A DNA stretch of 33,408 bases from Chara braunii (GCA_003427395.1 BFEA01000075.1:1002365-1035772); one strand, 5' to 3'; counted from the stretch's first letter, positions 1 through 10,348 are shown. A program made the numbers and translations. The notes: generated by a model from the letters alone, not told the origin.

Positions 1-213
1 AAGAGAGGAAGAGGAAGAGGAAAGAAGAAGAAGAAGAAGAAGAAAGAAGAAGAAAGAAGGAAGGAAGAAGACGAAGGAAGACAACGAAGAAGAGGAAGAG
101 GAAGAAGAAGAGAGGAAGAGGAAGAGGAAGAGGAAGAAGAGAAGAAAGAGGAAGAAGAAGACAAAGACAAAAGGGAGGAGGAGGAGGAGGAAGAGGAGGA
201 AGAAGAAGAAGAA
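1..213 (+). repeat. GAA/GGA purine tract
   Basis: Almost pure A/G on the plus strand, built from drifting GAA, GGA and AGAGG units. It is low-complexity sequence that could form triplex DNA. No gene is supported here. Confidence 0.9.
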
Positions 214-516
214 CCAGTTTCCTTGTTAAGGTGGTAGAGAACTAGCAATTGTCCTTTTGGCAGGGGCTTTTGCAGCATTTTCCTGTTCCACCTAAGAATC
301 AGTTGCAAGGGGTGGGCACGAACACTACTGTAACCTCGTTCATCGTGGGAAAGGGACTAGCTTGGCGCTCTTCACAAAGCATTGGACTGGCGCGGGGATT
401 CCAAAGGAACCAGTGGATGACAAGGCTACATTTTCTTCGAAAACTTTGCTCCCCATCGTCCCCCCCCAACCCCCCCCTCTTTTCTTCTTTCTTTTTAAAA
501 GGGCGACGGCCTTGGA
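214..516. other. No recognisable gene
   Basis: Unassigned sequence between the purine tract and a SINE-tail fragment, including C-rich and T-rich runs near 458-497. The short open frames on both strands are homopolymer-driven and match no family I know. Confidence 0.6.
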
Positions 517-627
517 ATATCATCATTGAACTGACTGGCCCCAGGTAATTCAGAGTTATTTCCTTCTGCTCATCTGAGCAGACATTGCGATTCGGACTTG
601 GGTCTGTGACTCAACGGTTCATGGGTT
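517..627 (+). repeat. SINE-A tail fragment
   Basis: This segment aligns by eye with 22433-22545. Shared blocks include ATCATCATTGAACTGACTGG (the other copy has ATCATCACTGAACTGACCGG), GGTAATTCAGA, a clustered CGGACT motif and a closing CATGGGT. At 22.4 kb the block lies downstream of a tRNA-related repeat, so here it is probably a 5'-truncated copy of the same element or an independent tail module. Confidence 0.6.
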
Positions 628-799
628 TACCAACTGGGGTAGGCCCGTCGGTCCCTGTCATCTAATATGGCTGATTGGAAAGTGGTGGGGCACCCGTCCA
701 CAAACGTGCACTCCCAGTCTCCTGTACGTCAGGATGCTGATGGAAGCACAGGTGTAGCAGGTACTCGAGCAGAAAGCGACACCTGTTTAATGCCTCTAG
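628..799. other. No recognisable gene
   Basis: Unassigned spacer ending in CTAG (796-799), the probable left target-site duplication of the hairpin element that follows. Confidence 0.5.
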
Positions 800-1122
800 A
801 ACAATGATTTCATCAAAATGGACATTTTTTATTTTTTGAACGAAATTGAAACCGATTGAATTGGCCCGATTGAGACCTGAATTTGTAGCCTTTGAGGGTA
901 CGGAGTTCTTGAAACGACGTACCCCCTGGACTCCAGCTACGCCCAGATATATCCAGGGGATACGGCATTGTTAAAACGCCGTACCCTCTGCACTCCAGCT
1001 AAGTGCAGATGCATCCATGGGGTAGGGCGTTTTAAGAACGCTGTACCCTCAAAAGCTACAAATTTCGACCTTGCTCAGGCCAATTTAGTTGGTTTCAGTT
1101 TCGTTCAAAAAATAAAAAAATG

Positions 1123-1754
1123 GTAGGGAGATATCCCAGGCGCCCGGGTCCGACGTCACGCGCGGTTCGGTGACCGGGTCAGCGGCTGGGCATGACCCCT
1201 GGGCATGGGGCTGGGCAGCCCCAGTGCAACAAAAAAAATAAAAATATGTTGTGTAGAATTGCAATACAAACAACTTTTGACTGAGGGTTACGTCAGAATT
1301 GCTAATGGAATTAGATGTCTGTACAGAGTCTACAGACAAGCAAGCACGATGTTCAGGATCGCTGTACCCGGTTTCCAGCGGGGGCTGCTCCCCACCAATA
1401 GATGGAGCCTCCCAGAAAGTGATAGTTGTGATTGCTCCTATAACACCCATAACACTGCCTCAGGCTGTTCATAAAGAAAAAAAAAAAAAAAAAAAAAAAC
1501 ACACGAAGGCACCCCGCTTTAAACCCCTTTAGTCCCTGTAAAATTCATTTTCTTCCCTTCCCCCATCTTGATAGCCAACGCTCAGAAAAAGAAACGATCC
1601 GGGATTTGGGATCCTCTCGTAGAGTGCGGAAAACCCTCACCACCATTTTTTTATTTTTTTTTCCGCCCCCATGCCCGGGAACCTGGGCGTCAGACGCCCC
1701 AGGCGCCATGCTCGGGTGCCTGTCCGGACCGGCCGGTCGTGGAAATCTTCCTAG
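1123..1754. mobile_element. hAT-like non-autonomous element inserted in the hairpin element
   Basis: It is flanked by a perfect 8-bp repeat AAAAAATG (1115-1122 and 1755-1762). Removing the element restores the uninterrupted hairpin-family terminus seen at about 31400-31452. The ends read GTAGGGAGATATCC and, as reverse complement, CTAGGAAGATTTCC, an imperfect inverted repeat. GC-rich arms with GCATGGGG followed by an A-rich tract occur at both ends (about 1200-1240 and 1640-1690). An 8-bp duplication with a TAGG-type terminus is typical of hAT transposons, so the class is an inference. No transposase is visible, and a SINE-B copy sits inside. The segment AAAAATATGTTGTG near 1230 and the block ACAACTTTTG after it recur near 32444, linking this element to the one at 32335. 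Confidence 0.7.
1356..1499 (+). mobile_element. SINE-B copy 1 with poly(A)
   Basis: Poly(A)-ended repeat with the family core GCTCCCCACCAATAGATGGA, preceded by GTACCCGGTTTCCAGC and followed by an A-run at about 1475-1499. It lies inside the hAT-like element, so it inserted later. The same core recurs at 8608, 8977, 13699, 18841(-), 26928(-) and 29130. No Pol III promoter boxes are obvious, so it could be a SINE or the tail of an unseen LINE. Confidence 0.75.
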
Positions 1755-1785
1755 AAAAAATGTCCATTTTGACCAAATCGCTGTT

Positions 1786-2189
1786 CTGGTATAAAAACAT
1801 AGCAGCTTGATTGTATTAAGTCGAACAACAAGGCCACAGGTGCACAAAAGGACCCACTGTTTTTTCAGTTTCAGGTGTGAGGGCCCCACAGCTCGTCAAG
1901 TCGTTGGAACACACCAGATGTCCCTGGATGTACATGTTGAGCTCAAATGAGTTGGTACTACTTGGTACCCACAACCTGAAAAAAACAACAATGGGTCAGT
2001 ATTACTCAGTAGTGCGTACCCATGATAAGAGGGGATCATTTGTGCGCATGTGTGTGTGGATGCAAATGCATATGTGCATGGGTGTGTTTCAGACCAAGCA
2101 TGTGGTTGGGTCGCATGGAATTTCGCTAGACTGAGAAGAAGATGGTTCCGAAAAGATAAAAAAGCAAAAGAGAAAGATGAAGCTGGCTG
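1786..2189. other. No recognisable gene
   Basis: Unassigned sequence containing a TG-rich stretch around 2048-2100. No protein family or RNA gene is recognised. Confidence 0.5.
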
Positions 2190-2394
2190 TGTGGTGCATC
2201 CGTGTGGTTGTGTGTGGTGTATGTGGAGTTGGACACTACAGCCTTGCACGTGTGGGGTGGATATCAGGATCGATATGGTTCCACTTTTGAACATTGTGTC
2301 GTGGCTGTAGTGGTTAAGAGACATGGCTCTTGATTCCACGGTTCGAATCCATGCCTGCACAGAGGAGGGCCAGATGTACGGATCTATAACTACT
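2190..2394 (+). mobile_element. tRNA-related SINE-A, copy 1
   Basis: A Pol III-like A box, TGGCTGTAGTGG (2302-2313), is followed 27 bp later by a perfect B box, GGTTCGAATCC (2340-2350). This resembles a tRNA-Ser/Leu head. A conserved leader (GTTGGACACTACAGCC then GGGGTGGATAT) lies about 60 bp upstream and also occurs in copies 2 and 3. ACACTACAGCC in the leader is complementary to GGCTGTAGTG in the A box, so the transcript could form a hairpin. The 3' end carries CCAGATGTACGGATCTATAA, also seen at 3981. No cloverleaf can be folded, so this is not a tRNA gene. Confidence 0.75.
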
Positions 2395-2454
2395 GTGGAG
2401 GCTTCACCCGCGGCGCACGGTGAACCTGAGGGCAAGTTAAGACCCGTCTATGTG

Positions 2455-4006
2455 AGTGGGCTAGGTACCAGTGCGGTCGTGTGCTGATTGGAGCGAAGTG
2501 TGAGGGAATTGTCGTGTCTGTGGGGTTCACACACATGGCCTCGTGTGTGTGGTGTTAGTCGGCTTGGACACTACAACCTTGCGGGTGTGGGGTGGATATT
2601 AGGACTGGTCTGGTTCCACTGAACACTATGTCCTGGCTGTAGTGGTTAAGGGACTTGGCTCTCGAGGCAGAGGTTGCCAGGTTGAATCCGTGTTTGCACA
2701 GAGGGAGGCCTTAGGCTGGGACCCCACAGGAATGCGGAAAGGAAAAACTTTGCCGCGGAAGTGTTTCCGAGACCCCACAGCCTGCGCATAATGCATTTGA
2801 AAAGCGGGGAATTCTTTCCAAGGACCGTTTTTCGGGACCCCACAGGCCGCGTTTTTTGGCGTGGAAGGTTGCAGTTGGACGATTCCACTCCGTCTGCGTC
2901 TTGGAAAAGGCCGTTCGGAGGAAAGTTCGCCGCAAAAATGTGCCGAAAGCTGAGACTGGCCTCGGGGGCCGTCTTGCACTTTTCTAAGGTCTGGTCCGGT
3001 TTTTGGACCGCGTAATGTCCATGCATGCCCCCCACGGACAGTGCTGCGGCCGGGCAGTTGTCGAGGGAAGTGTCGAACGGTCGGAGCAGGGGCCCTGCCT
3101 TTCGGTGCCAATGGGGCCAAAATGGAATGGGCGGGTCCCTCCTTTTGTTGAACAGCTGGTCGACGTAGGGAGTAGATGTGGCGGTCGTTCATCCCATTGC
3201 CACCATCGTGCGTGCGCACGTGCATCCCCTTCCCAGGCGCTGTCGTGTACGGTTCCGCACCCCATGCACGCCGTCAGGGCCCTCCATCTCCGTCCCACAG
3301 CGTGGGCGTCGGCATGCCGACGTGCACAAGACATTGTGTCACACCACACACATGCCGGGAGGCGCTCTAATCGGCGGTCAGTTGTCTACCGAGGTGGATG
3401 TGAGGAGACGACGCCTGCACACACGTACACGCGTCGCAATTCCACGTCTTTCCTGCACACCCCTGCCCCTGTCCCGGCCGACTTCAGTGGTGTTGTCCAT
3501 GTCGTCCGCCCTGCTTTCATCCGTGGAGGAGGTAACAGCTTCACACCCCATGCTGCCGACATCACGTGTCCTGTACCGCGTTGTGCTGGACTCGTGACGG
3601 TCTGTGATGACCAAACGCAAGACCGACAATGAAGGGCGGGTCCCTCACTCTCCGAAGGCTGGAACCCGATGGGGCCGTCCTGTTGGACGCCATCTGGCCG
3701 CACAAGGTTTCGCACACGTCGCACTGCGTCACCCAGACCTGGTACCCTCGCGCGTTCCGTCGGTCCAACGGGCGTCTCCCGGACAACAAAAACTTTCCCT
3801 TTTCGGCAACCCCCCACGGCCCTTTCCTATTTCAGAAAGAAAAATCGCAGCTTTGCCGTGAAATGGCCTCCGCGGTGGGATCCCGGAAAAACGAGTTTCC
3901 AGCTTTCCAGAAACTCTTGCCCTCTTTTTGCGGCCAACCAGCTTTTCCATCCGCACCGCAGTGGGGTCCCAGCCTTAGGCCCAGATGTACGGATCTATAA
4001 CTACTC
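2455..4006 (+). mobile_element. tRNA-related SINE-A, copy 2, interrupted
   Basis: The copy runs 2455-2713, is interrupted by the TIR element, and resumes at 3975-4006. It has the A box (2634-2645), a slightly decayed B box GGTTGAATCC (2680-2689) and the same leader as copies 1 and 3. Joining the halves across the insertion gives a GAGGCC-TTA-GGCCCAGATG order that parallels 22383-22406 in copy 3. This supports the insertion model. Confidence 0.75.
2714..3974. mobile_element. PIF/Harbinger-like TIR element with TTA duplication
   Basis: The ends are GGCTGGGACCCCAC (2714-2727) and its exact complement (3961-3974). Similarity beyond that is weaker (GGTGCGGATGGAAAA against AATGCGGAAAGGAAAA). It is flanked by TTA at 2711-2713 and 3975-3977, and sits inside SINE-A copy 2. 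Subterminal copies of GACCCCACAG recur at about 2720, 2771 and 2836, and a degenerate GTGGGATCCC lies near 3874. These may be transposase-binding sites. A 3-bp TWA duplication is the known hallmark of PIF/Harbinger. The interior is CpG-rich with several 120-210-codon frames, but I see no DDE transposase or Myb-like motif, so it is probably non-autonomous. Confidence in the boundaries is higher than in the superfamily. Confidence 0.75.
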
Positions 4007-4007
4007 A

Positions 4008-4706
4008 ACTGCAGTGACCAACATGCCTCTGGAACCTGGGAGGGCAGGGTTGGCAGTGTGGTTACCCCCTGGCTCCAGATTCGAGGTCCTTCACCACCAG
4101 CAAGATGAGGTAGAAGGGAAATGGGTCTCTGTGTTAGGAATGCGAGAGTTAGAGGTGACCTGTGTCATCGCTACCTGTGACCCTAACACAGTGCGAGGTA
4201 GGAGAGAGCTATTTGAGGACCTTAAAACCATCCCTCCTCAGGGGGTCCCGCTAATTTTGGTGGGGGACTTCAACGCCACACCAAACTGATGGATAGGTGG
4301 AAGGTTTCCCCCTCTTGCGCCCACAATGCTGAAGAGGGTGAAAGAATGATATAGAAGATTTGTGCACATCCCTCACCCTCTTCGACACCTTCAGACACCT
4401 TCACCCCACAGAGAGGGTTTGGACATGCATTAAAAATAATAACCCGGACATGTTATTAAAATTAGAATTGATCTGATCCTTGCTGCAGAAGCTTTGGCAT
4501 GCTACCTCACCGCCCCTGCAATATTACCCTCAAGCCCGCACGTGGGGCTGGATCATAAGATGTGCTTAGCAGTCTTCATCTTCCACAAACGGCCTGATTG
4601 GCGGCCGAGATTCTACAAGCTCAACACCTCCTTGCTTTGCCTGGGTTCCTTCCAGGACTACTTGCAGCAAGCATGGGAATTGGCAGGATCACCTAGTGGA
4701 AATTGA
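4008..4706 (+). pseudogene. LINE AP-endonuclease domain remnant
   Basis: The endonuclease/exonuclease/phosphatase domain nicks target DNA to prime LINE reverse transcription. The first frame (to 4289) ends in LILVGDFNATPN, the conserved GDFN block. A region with stops (4290-4470) still reads as LFDTFRHLHPTERVWT, the usual DxxRxxHP motif. The frame around 4460-4550 gives RIDLILAAE followed by GLDHKMC, the R-D and S/G-D-H catalytic blocks. The order and spacing match family members, but the N-terminal metal-binding Asn/Glu motifs are missing. A block near 4614 (CTACAAGCTCAACACCTC) recurs at about 4776, suggesting a local duplication. Clearly non-functional. Confidence 0.85.
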
Positions 4707-4794
4707 TTCCTATATTAAATGGTTCAATACTGGCTTGTCGAATCCATGCTTGCTGCATGGTTTAATAATTGATTCCTACAAGCTCAACACCTCT

Positions 4795-5510
4795 CGAAAA
4801 AGTACAACGATTTTTTTAAGCTTTTGGCGTCTCAACGCTACTAGCAGGAAATAGACATAATGCAAAAACTCGGTGACTTAGAACAACGAGATAGCCTATA
4901 AATTAGCCAGGAGCAAGCCCAACAGCTCAAAACCCAACTTTTGCAATATGCACACTATCGACGGCAAGGAACGCATATCAGGAGGAAACCGTCGCGCTTG
5001 TCCTCTGGGGGTGCGATGGAGGTACACTTCTTTGACCACACTAAAGCACGAGCGCGACGTACCATATCGACGCCCTGCATGACCCGGAGGCGAGGGATGG
5101 AGCACCGTCCCTCACCACTATAAGGTTTACTAAAATTACACGTGATTTTTTTCAAGGACCTCTTCTCGTCCCATATATCGGATTTCGGGAGTGAGGCCTA
5201 CCACCAGTGGATAGACGACTTCCTGCAACCGGTAAAAAACAAGTTGACAACGGAGCAACGAAAGTTCCTAGATGCACCTCTCTCAAAGCAAGAAGTATAG
5301 GCAACCCTCTTGTAAATGGAAGAAGAGAAGAAACTCGGAATTGACTGATTCCCCAAAGAGTTTTGGGAAACTACTTGGGATTTTATGAGCAATTACGCGA
5401 TGAAGTTCTATGAGAAGGTCTAGCGCACGGGGGAGATGGACATCAGGAATTTCTGTCTGATCACCCTGCAGACAGTAATTCCTGATGAAAACCTATGATC
5501 ACGTAGGCTG
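4795..5510 (+). pseudogene. LINE linker and RT N-terminal remnant
   Basis: Joined fragments read SQEQAQQLKTQLLQYAHYRR then QGTHIRRK, the helical linker with the G-x-x-I/x-R motif that precedes LINE reverse transcriptases. Next come FLKDLFSSH (about 5150) and a stretch resembling KKLGID-FPKEFW (about 5330-5370), the usual KAPGPDG-P-EFY block, here without the PG. The segment with ITLQTVIPDENL (about 5460) occupies the TLIPK position. At least three in-frame stops are present. The motifs that should follow (RPI and the first catalytic Asp) are absent before 5518, so RT blocks 2-3 are deleted. Confidence 0.75.
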
Positions 5511-5517
5511 ATTATTT

Positions 5518-6533
5518 TTGGATAAGAGCTTAGAAAGAATGAACTTCGGGCCGGAGTTTAGGATGTGGGTGCAGATGCTCCATCGGAATGCTACTAGGGT
5601 TCAAGTTAGCGGTTTCTTGGTGCCGGCTATCCAATTGGAGCAACCAGTGCGACAAGGGGACCCAATCGCCTCCCTCCTTTTTCTTATTATCATCAAGGCC
5701 TTGGCAGTAAACCTACGGGCCAATAAGGATACCACTAGGATTAAAATTGCTAACATCCCAGAGACGCAATTTCGGTGTGTTCGCTGTTCGCTGACGACCT
5801 TACGGTAATGGTGGAAGCGACTCACCAGAACATGGAGGAGATCCAAAAAATGATGCACAGGTTTGCGGGGGTCTCAGATATGACGGTCAACTGTTGTAGT
5901 AAAACGCAAGGGTGGTGGATACAACGATGGGTTGCTTTGCAACGAATGGCGAATGGGTCGGCACTCCGGCCCTGACCAAAACTGATGGCGTGGAAGGACA
6001 AACCCACTTCCCTCTTCGGCAGGGCATTGGTAGTTAACAATGTGGCTTTTGGATCCTTGTGGTATAAGTCCCTAGTATGGCCCCTAAGTAAAGCTGCAGC
6101 GAAAGCTCTAAGGGCCAAGGTCGCTGCCTTCCTCTTGTTAGGAGACTGCAAACAAACCAATGTGATTAGCTGCGTACCATGGGAATGGATCGTGCAGCCG
6201 AAGGGGGGGAGGGGATTGGGCCTGATTGACTCAACAACCCAAGCAGCATTGCAGCTGCAATGGATTAAGAAGTTGTTGTTCAGTTTGGATTGTCCCTGGG
6301 TGGCCCTGGCCCTAGAACATCTGGCCTGGCTAGCACCAAAAACCGCCTCGGAAGTCCACCCGACGACATGGTTCGAAGACCGTTTCTGGGCTATTCCACG
6401 ACGGCTCCCATCAAGGCAGCGGGGCACACAGCGGGAGGAGGAGGGGTGTAACCAGCTGCCGGGCAGTTTCTGGCCATCCCTATTAAAGAACTGGTGCAAG
6501 TTACCTCTTCCGGACAAGCCCCACCCAGACTGA
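5518..6533 (+). pseudogene. LINE reverse transcriptase core and thumb remnant
   Basis: The frame 5518-5808 contains VRQGDPIASLLFLIII, the RT block with the conserved RQGDPL-SPLLF pattern (SP is AS here). A frameshift then leads to 5775-5975, with CSLFADDLTVMV: the catalytic FADD motif is intact. The thumb continues at 5985-6533 with WKDKPTSLFGRALVVNNVA and then PKGGRGLGLID, matching the WK-x-LS-x-GR and PKxxGGLG motifs of LINE proteins. Breaks at about 5800, 5975 and 6533 make it a pseudogene. Confidence 0.88.
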
Positions 6534-6539
6534 TGGGAA

Positions 6540-7823
6540 GAGATAAGCAGGCAACCGCTTTTTGGGAACCGGCGGCTCACGGACTCCCAAAGTTGGACCA
6601 GCACCGCTGCACCGTGGAAAAGCTGGGTCAAGTGGGGGATACTATGTATTAAAGACCTGTTGGACAGTGAGAGGAAAGATTGGAAGACAGTGGATCAATC
6701 ACGATAGTCCCTTTGATATCGCCATCATATAGAACAACACACTGAAGCGATCATCGAGACAATACCCCTGGCCTGGCATAAAATTCTGCGACGGGGGCCT
6801 ACCCTTAGAGAAGGGGATTGGGTGGCGGACAGGGGGAGCCTTGAACGGATGGGCCGAATTTACATGGTGGACCCGCGTATAGCCTTGATAGAGTATTATA
6901 GCATTTCATGGGCCAGCAGGCTGCAGGGCAGTCGGGCTCGCTTTGAATGGCAGGACCGAGACACCTTATACCACTTCAAGGTCCTGGAGGATGGCGGGAA
7001 TATGCGGTCTTTCAGCCGCAGACAAGCATTCAGAAGTTGGCTTTTGACCCCCTGGAATGGCAGTGGAAACCCCCCCAAGCCCCCCACGAAGCGGATTAGT
7101 TTGCACAGTTTGTGGGTAAAGTCTACATATCAAATGTTAAGACCCAAGCGCAATCTGAGAGATGTGATCATAGAGCGATGGGCCAGACACCTCAACGTGG
7201 ACCGCCGCTATCTCACACTGATTAAGTGGTTCGAAGAGCGGAAGTCCAAACTGGCCAAGATCACCCCGCTGCAGTGGCAAATAGCACACAGCTGTCTGCC
7301 AACCAACGACTGGTTGGTAGATCACACCAACTTGGAACACAAGGGGCTAGCATCGCCCTGCTGTCTGCAATGTCTTAGGCATTTTCCAGCCTGCAAGAAG
7401 CCCGAAACAATAGAACATATTTTCATGCAGTGCCTGATCGCGCAGTTTATATCGAGATGGTGGGATCTGGGGTGGAGGGAGATGGGCACAGAAAGTCCCT
7501 TGCCCTGGTCCTAGCAGACGATGTTGGCGGAACATTGGCCAGTGCAGGAGGTAACAGCTTTCACAGACAATACGTGTAGGCTGGGGAGGCGAGCAGTGTT
7601 ATGGGCTTTATGGTGGCAGTGGTGCCTACTGACCATGGAAAAAGTATGTGTAGAGGGAGCGGAGATTACGGAACAAATCCAACAGCAGGTCCAGTTAGAT
7701 CTGACGCGCAGATGGCTTGCCCTGAAGGCCCAACTGTACCTGTACCAACAGATCAGGGATGTGGAACGGGCAATCACTAACTTCTGTAAGGAATGGATGG
7801 GGGGGGGACAGGAGGGAGGATAG
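6540..7823 (+). pseudogene. LINE C-terminal region with zf-RVT knuckle
   Basis: The frame 6822-7514 holds a Trp-rich linker, then KITPLQWQIAHSCLPTNDWL and a cysteine cluster CCLQCLRHFPACKK followed by ETIEHIFMQC. This is the C-C-H-C zinc-binding region (zf-RVT) found at the end of many plant-type LINE ORF2 proteins. A stop at about 7512 separates a last fragment, 7521-7823, rich in Trp and Arg, which continues the C-terminal tail. The related fragment at 28845-29130 contains HWQIIHRCWPTNNWLIDH, showing the same family elsewhere in the window. Confidence 0.82.
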
Positions 7824-8154
<331 letters not shown>

Positions 8155-8607
8155 TAGACCACAGGAAGCGTTTGAAACGGCAGACTGTGGACGTGGAGTC
8201 TACAACCTGGGTCCAAGACGGTATCCGGATCATGGAAGGCAACCCACATCTGAAATGGGGGAGGAATCACCAAAGGAAATGATCAGCCCTTAGCAGGATA
8301 ATCAAGGCTGGAGAGGTGCCCATGTTCCAATGTGTAGCCATAAGTACAGTTCAGCCTTTCTGATAGGTAATGGGATGATGCTGGACCCAGTCTTCCGGCA
8401 AACAGTCTCAGAATGTACAACCAGCGGTGATCATAAGGTTTTTCAATTGGGCAGTTGCTGGGGGGAGGGAGGAACCAGTGTGTAGTAGCAGGAATTCGGC
8501 GCCTGGCACAGGGCGAAGAGGTTCTCCCCCTTTTTTTTTCCTAATAACCTGCTCAGGCAATCCTCTGGATTCTGAAGCAATAAATGCTGGCAGGCAAATC
8601 TGTATAT
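8155..8607. other. Unassigned, with a partial SINE-B-like core
   Basis: No gene recognised. The segment GATGCTGGACCCAGTCTTCC (about 8379-8398) resembles the SINE-B head GACGCTGGACCCGCTTTCC, so a decayed copy may lie at 8376-8411. Confidence 0.4.
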
Positions 8608-8751
8608 GGGACGCTGGACCCGCTTTCCGGCAGGTGATGCTCCCCACCAATAGATGGAGCCTCCCCTGAGGTACTAGCGGTGTCTGCTCTTATCAGCACC
8701 ACTAGCACTGGAGGGGGTTGTGTTTAAAATTAAAAAAAAAAAAAAAAAAAA
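8608..8751 (+). mobile_element. SINE-B copy 2 with poly(A)
   Basis: Good copy with head GGGACGCTGGACCCGC, core GCTCCCCACCAATAGATGGA, a tail containing CACCACTAGCACTGGAGG, and a 20-nt A-run ending at 8751. It is one of the two best copies for defining the family's 5' end (the other is at 13699). Confidence 0.8.
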
Positions 8752-8976
8752 GGTGCATGCCAGTTGATGGTAGTGATCTTGAGTGGCAACCGACCATTGT
8801 CAGACCGGGCTAATTATCCGACAAGAGTACATCAAGACTGAACCAAATGTGGACTGTATGAGGGGATGGAGAGGTGGTGCATGGGAATTCTGGCACCCTG
8901 GCTAGGGTGAAGAGGCACTAGTTGTCCCTCCTCATCATAGTTCTGTTCGTCCATTGTTCATCCTGGTATACTTGAT

Positions 8977-9056
8977 GGGATGCAAGACCGGTTTTCCAGC
9001 AGGTGGAGCTCCCACCGATAGATGGAGTAACCTGGGAGGGCCCTACTAGCGGTGGA

Positions 9057-9087
<31 letters not shown>

Positions 9088-9089
9088 TT
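8977..9089 (+). mobile_element. SINE-B copy 3 ending in (ATT)n
   Basis: Diverged copy with GGTTTTCCAGCAGGTGGAGC and CCACCGATAGATGGAG. It ends in about ten ATT units (9057-9089) instead of poly(A), probably from mutation and expansion of the original A/T tail. Confidence 0.7.
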
Positions 9090-9827
9090 TTGAAAGGTTC
9101 AGGGCGTAGTAGAGGATGGTGGCCAGGCCTCAGGAGGGGCCCGTAGTACTCATCCATTGGGAGATCAGAGGGATTGCGAGGACCCAGGGCGCAGGGGGAG
9201 TCACCTCAGGATGGCACCATTGTACCATGACCTATGCGCTAATGCTCAGATCGCAAGTCGTGATCTGCACCAACGCTTACCGGACTAACCCTAAGGTCTT
9301 CAAGCAGACTCGGACGCCACCCTAACTCTGATGTTAAGGATGACCCGGGCACAGGTGAGGTCCATGCATATGCAGTCATCCCCCATCTGTGCTTCGTCCC
9401 GGAGACTCTATGGGCAATAAACTGCCCTTCCATTTAGATGCGATATCCCACCCTCCCCTATCCTAAGCATGATGCCTTCCTACCCCAGGATCCCCAAGAA
9501 TCCACAGTCCCGACTAAGTCCCCCAATGAGAATTCCCATGGACCCAAACCTGGATGAAGCACCACCCCCAGGCATCGTGAGATACCTGTGGGATGAGGAG
9601 TACCCACTACCTATCCCATACTAACACCCAGCGTGTGCGTAGGATTATCCCCCCCAAGATGGGGCCTACGGTAGTCTAAGTTCGCTCTGTGTGGACTCTC
9701 GTACGGGTGCCATAGTGACGGGAAACATGCTAGCTGTGCCCAGGCTCGACCATGTCACCCCCGCGGACTAGAACATACTGGCGAGACTGACAGATCGATC
9801 GGGAGGTCCAAAGTGGCAGCGCACAGA
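9090..9827. other. No recognisable gene
   Basis: Unassigned sequence. A 69-codon frame at 9116-9325 matches no family I know and is probably fortuitous. Confidence 0.5.
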
Positions 9828-9915
9828 TATCGACGGTTTCGACAGTTTTGGCAGTTTTGTGGTTATCGACAGTCTTGGCAGTTTTTCGGTTATCGACAGT
9901 CTAGGCAGTAAACCG
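9828..9915 (+). repeat. 27-bp minisatellite
   Basis: Three to four degenerate units of ATCGACAGTCTTGGCAGTTT plus about 7 bp; the two best junctions are at about 9864 and 9891. The minus strand translates as repeated RLSITEKLP-like peptides, which is a by-product of the repeat. Confidence 0.8.
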
Positions 9916-10269
9916 TCCCCCTTTAATCTACCCTCAACAAGTGAAAACGGAAACTTCAATAACTTGTAAAAGCAAAGGCCAGAACGAAGGAGGGCCGTAC
10001 AAATTGCAGGGCTCTGTGCGTATGTGCACTTGATTTGAACTTTGCCAACCATATCTAGTGAACATAGGTGGGGCCATTTCCTGCCACACATCATTGGAGC
10101 TCAGCCAAGTAATCTCAGTAAGATTCGTTGAAAAGCCTAATTGTGAGTGTGCCCCAAAAGTAGATGGGATCGCGCGGACGGAAAATGGATACGGAACAAA
10201 ACAGCAAGGGAAGCGAAGAGCCAAGGAAGAAAGCAGAGAAGCAGTGCATGTGAAACACACGTGAAATTA
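9916..10269. other. No recognisable gene
   Basis: Unassigned. Frames on both strands are short and overlap, without known motifs. Confidence 0.5.
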
Positions 10270-10302
10270 GAAAAAGGAGTGGCCTGAAAAAAAAAAAAAA
10301 AG

Positions 10303-10348
<46 letters not shown>

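Larger units (their letters stand above)
800..1785. mobile_element. Long-hairpin (foldback) element, copy 1, split by a nested insertion
   Basis: The left part is 800-1122 and the right terminus is 1755-1785, with a hAT-like element between them. The left end (AACAATGATTTCATC then AAAATGGACATTTTTT) and the reverse complement of the right end (AACAGCGATTTGGTC then AAAATGGACATTTTTT) form the terminal inverted repeat. The interior is also self-complementary: AAAATGG and GAACGAAA blocks flank GTACCC-rich palindromes around 905-1050. Copies 2 (15394) and 3 (31015) share the ends but have a GGACCC core instead of GTACCC. Flanks CTAG (796-799) and CTGG (1786-1789) are a 3/4 match to a 4-bp duplication. 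No coding capacity is visible, so it must be non-autonomous. The superfamily is not assigned. Confidence 0.75.
4008..7823 (+). mobile_element. Degenerate LINE (non-LTR retrotransposon) ORF2 region
   Basis: Fragments in collinear order encode an endonuclease, a reverse transcriptase and a zinc-knuckle C-terminus. That is the layout of a single-protein L1/Tx1-type LINE. It is 5'-truncated: it abuts SINE-A copy 2, and the endonuclease N-terminus is missing. Many stops and frameshifts break it, and RT motifs before the GVRQG-like block are deleted. The 3' limit is unclear. A poly(A) run ends at 8751, but a SINE-B copy accounts for it, so the LINE may stop soon after 7823. Confidence 0.85.

Noticed and set aside
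3003-3632. 209-codon frame inside the TIR element as a transposase
   Set aside because: It is Cys/Arg/His/Pro-rich from CpG-rich DNA, overlaps open frames on both strands, and has no DDE or DNA-binding motif.
9828-9915. CRISPR array
   Set aside because: Units are contiguous and degenerate, with no unique spacers, in a eukaryotic context.
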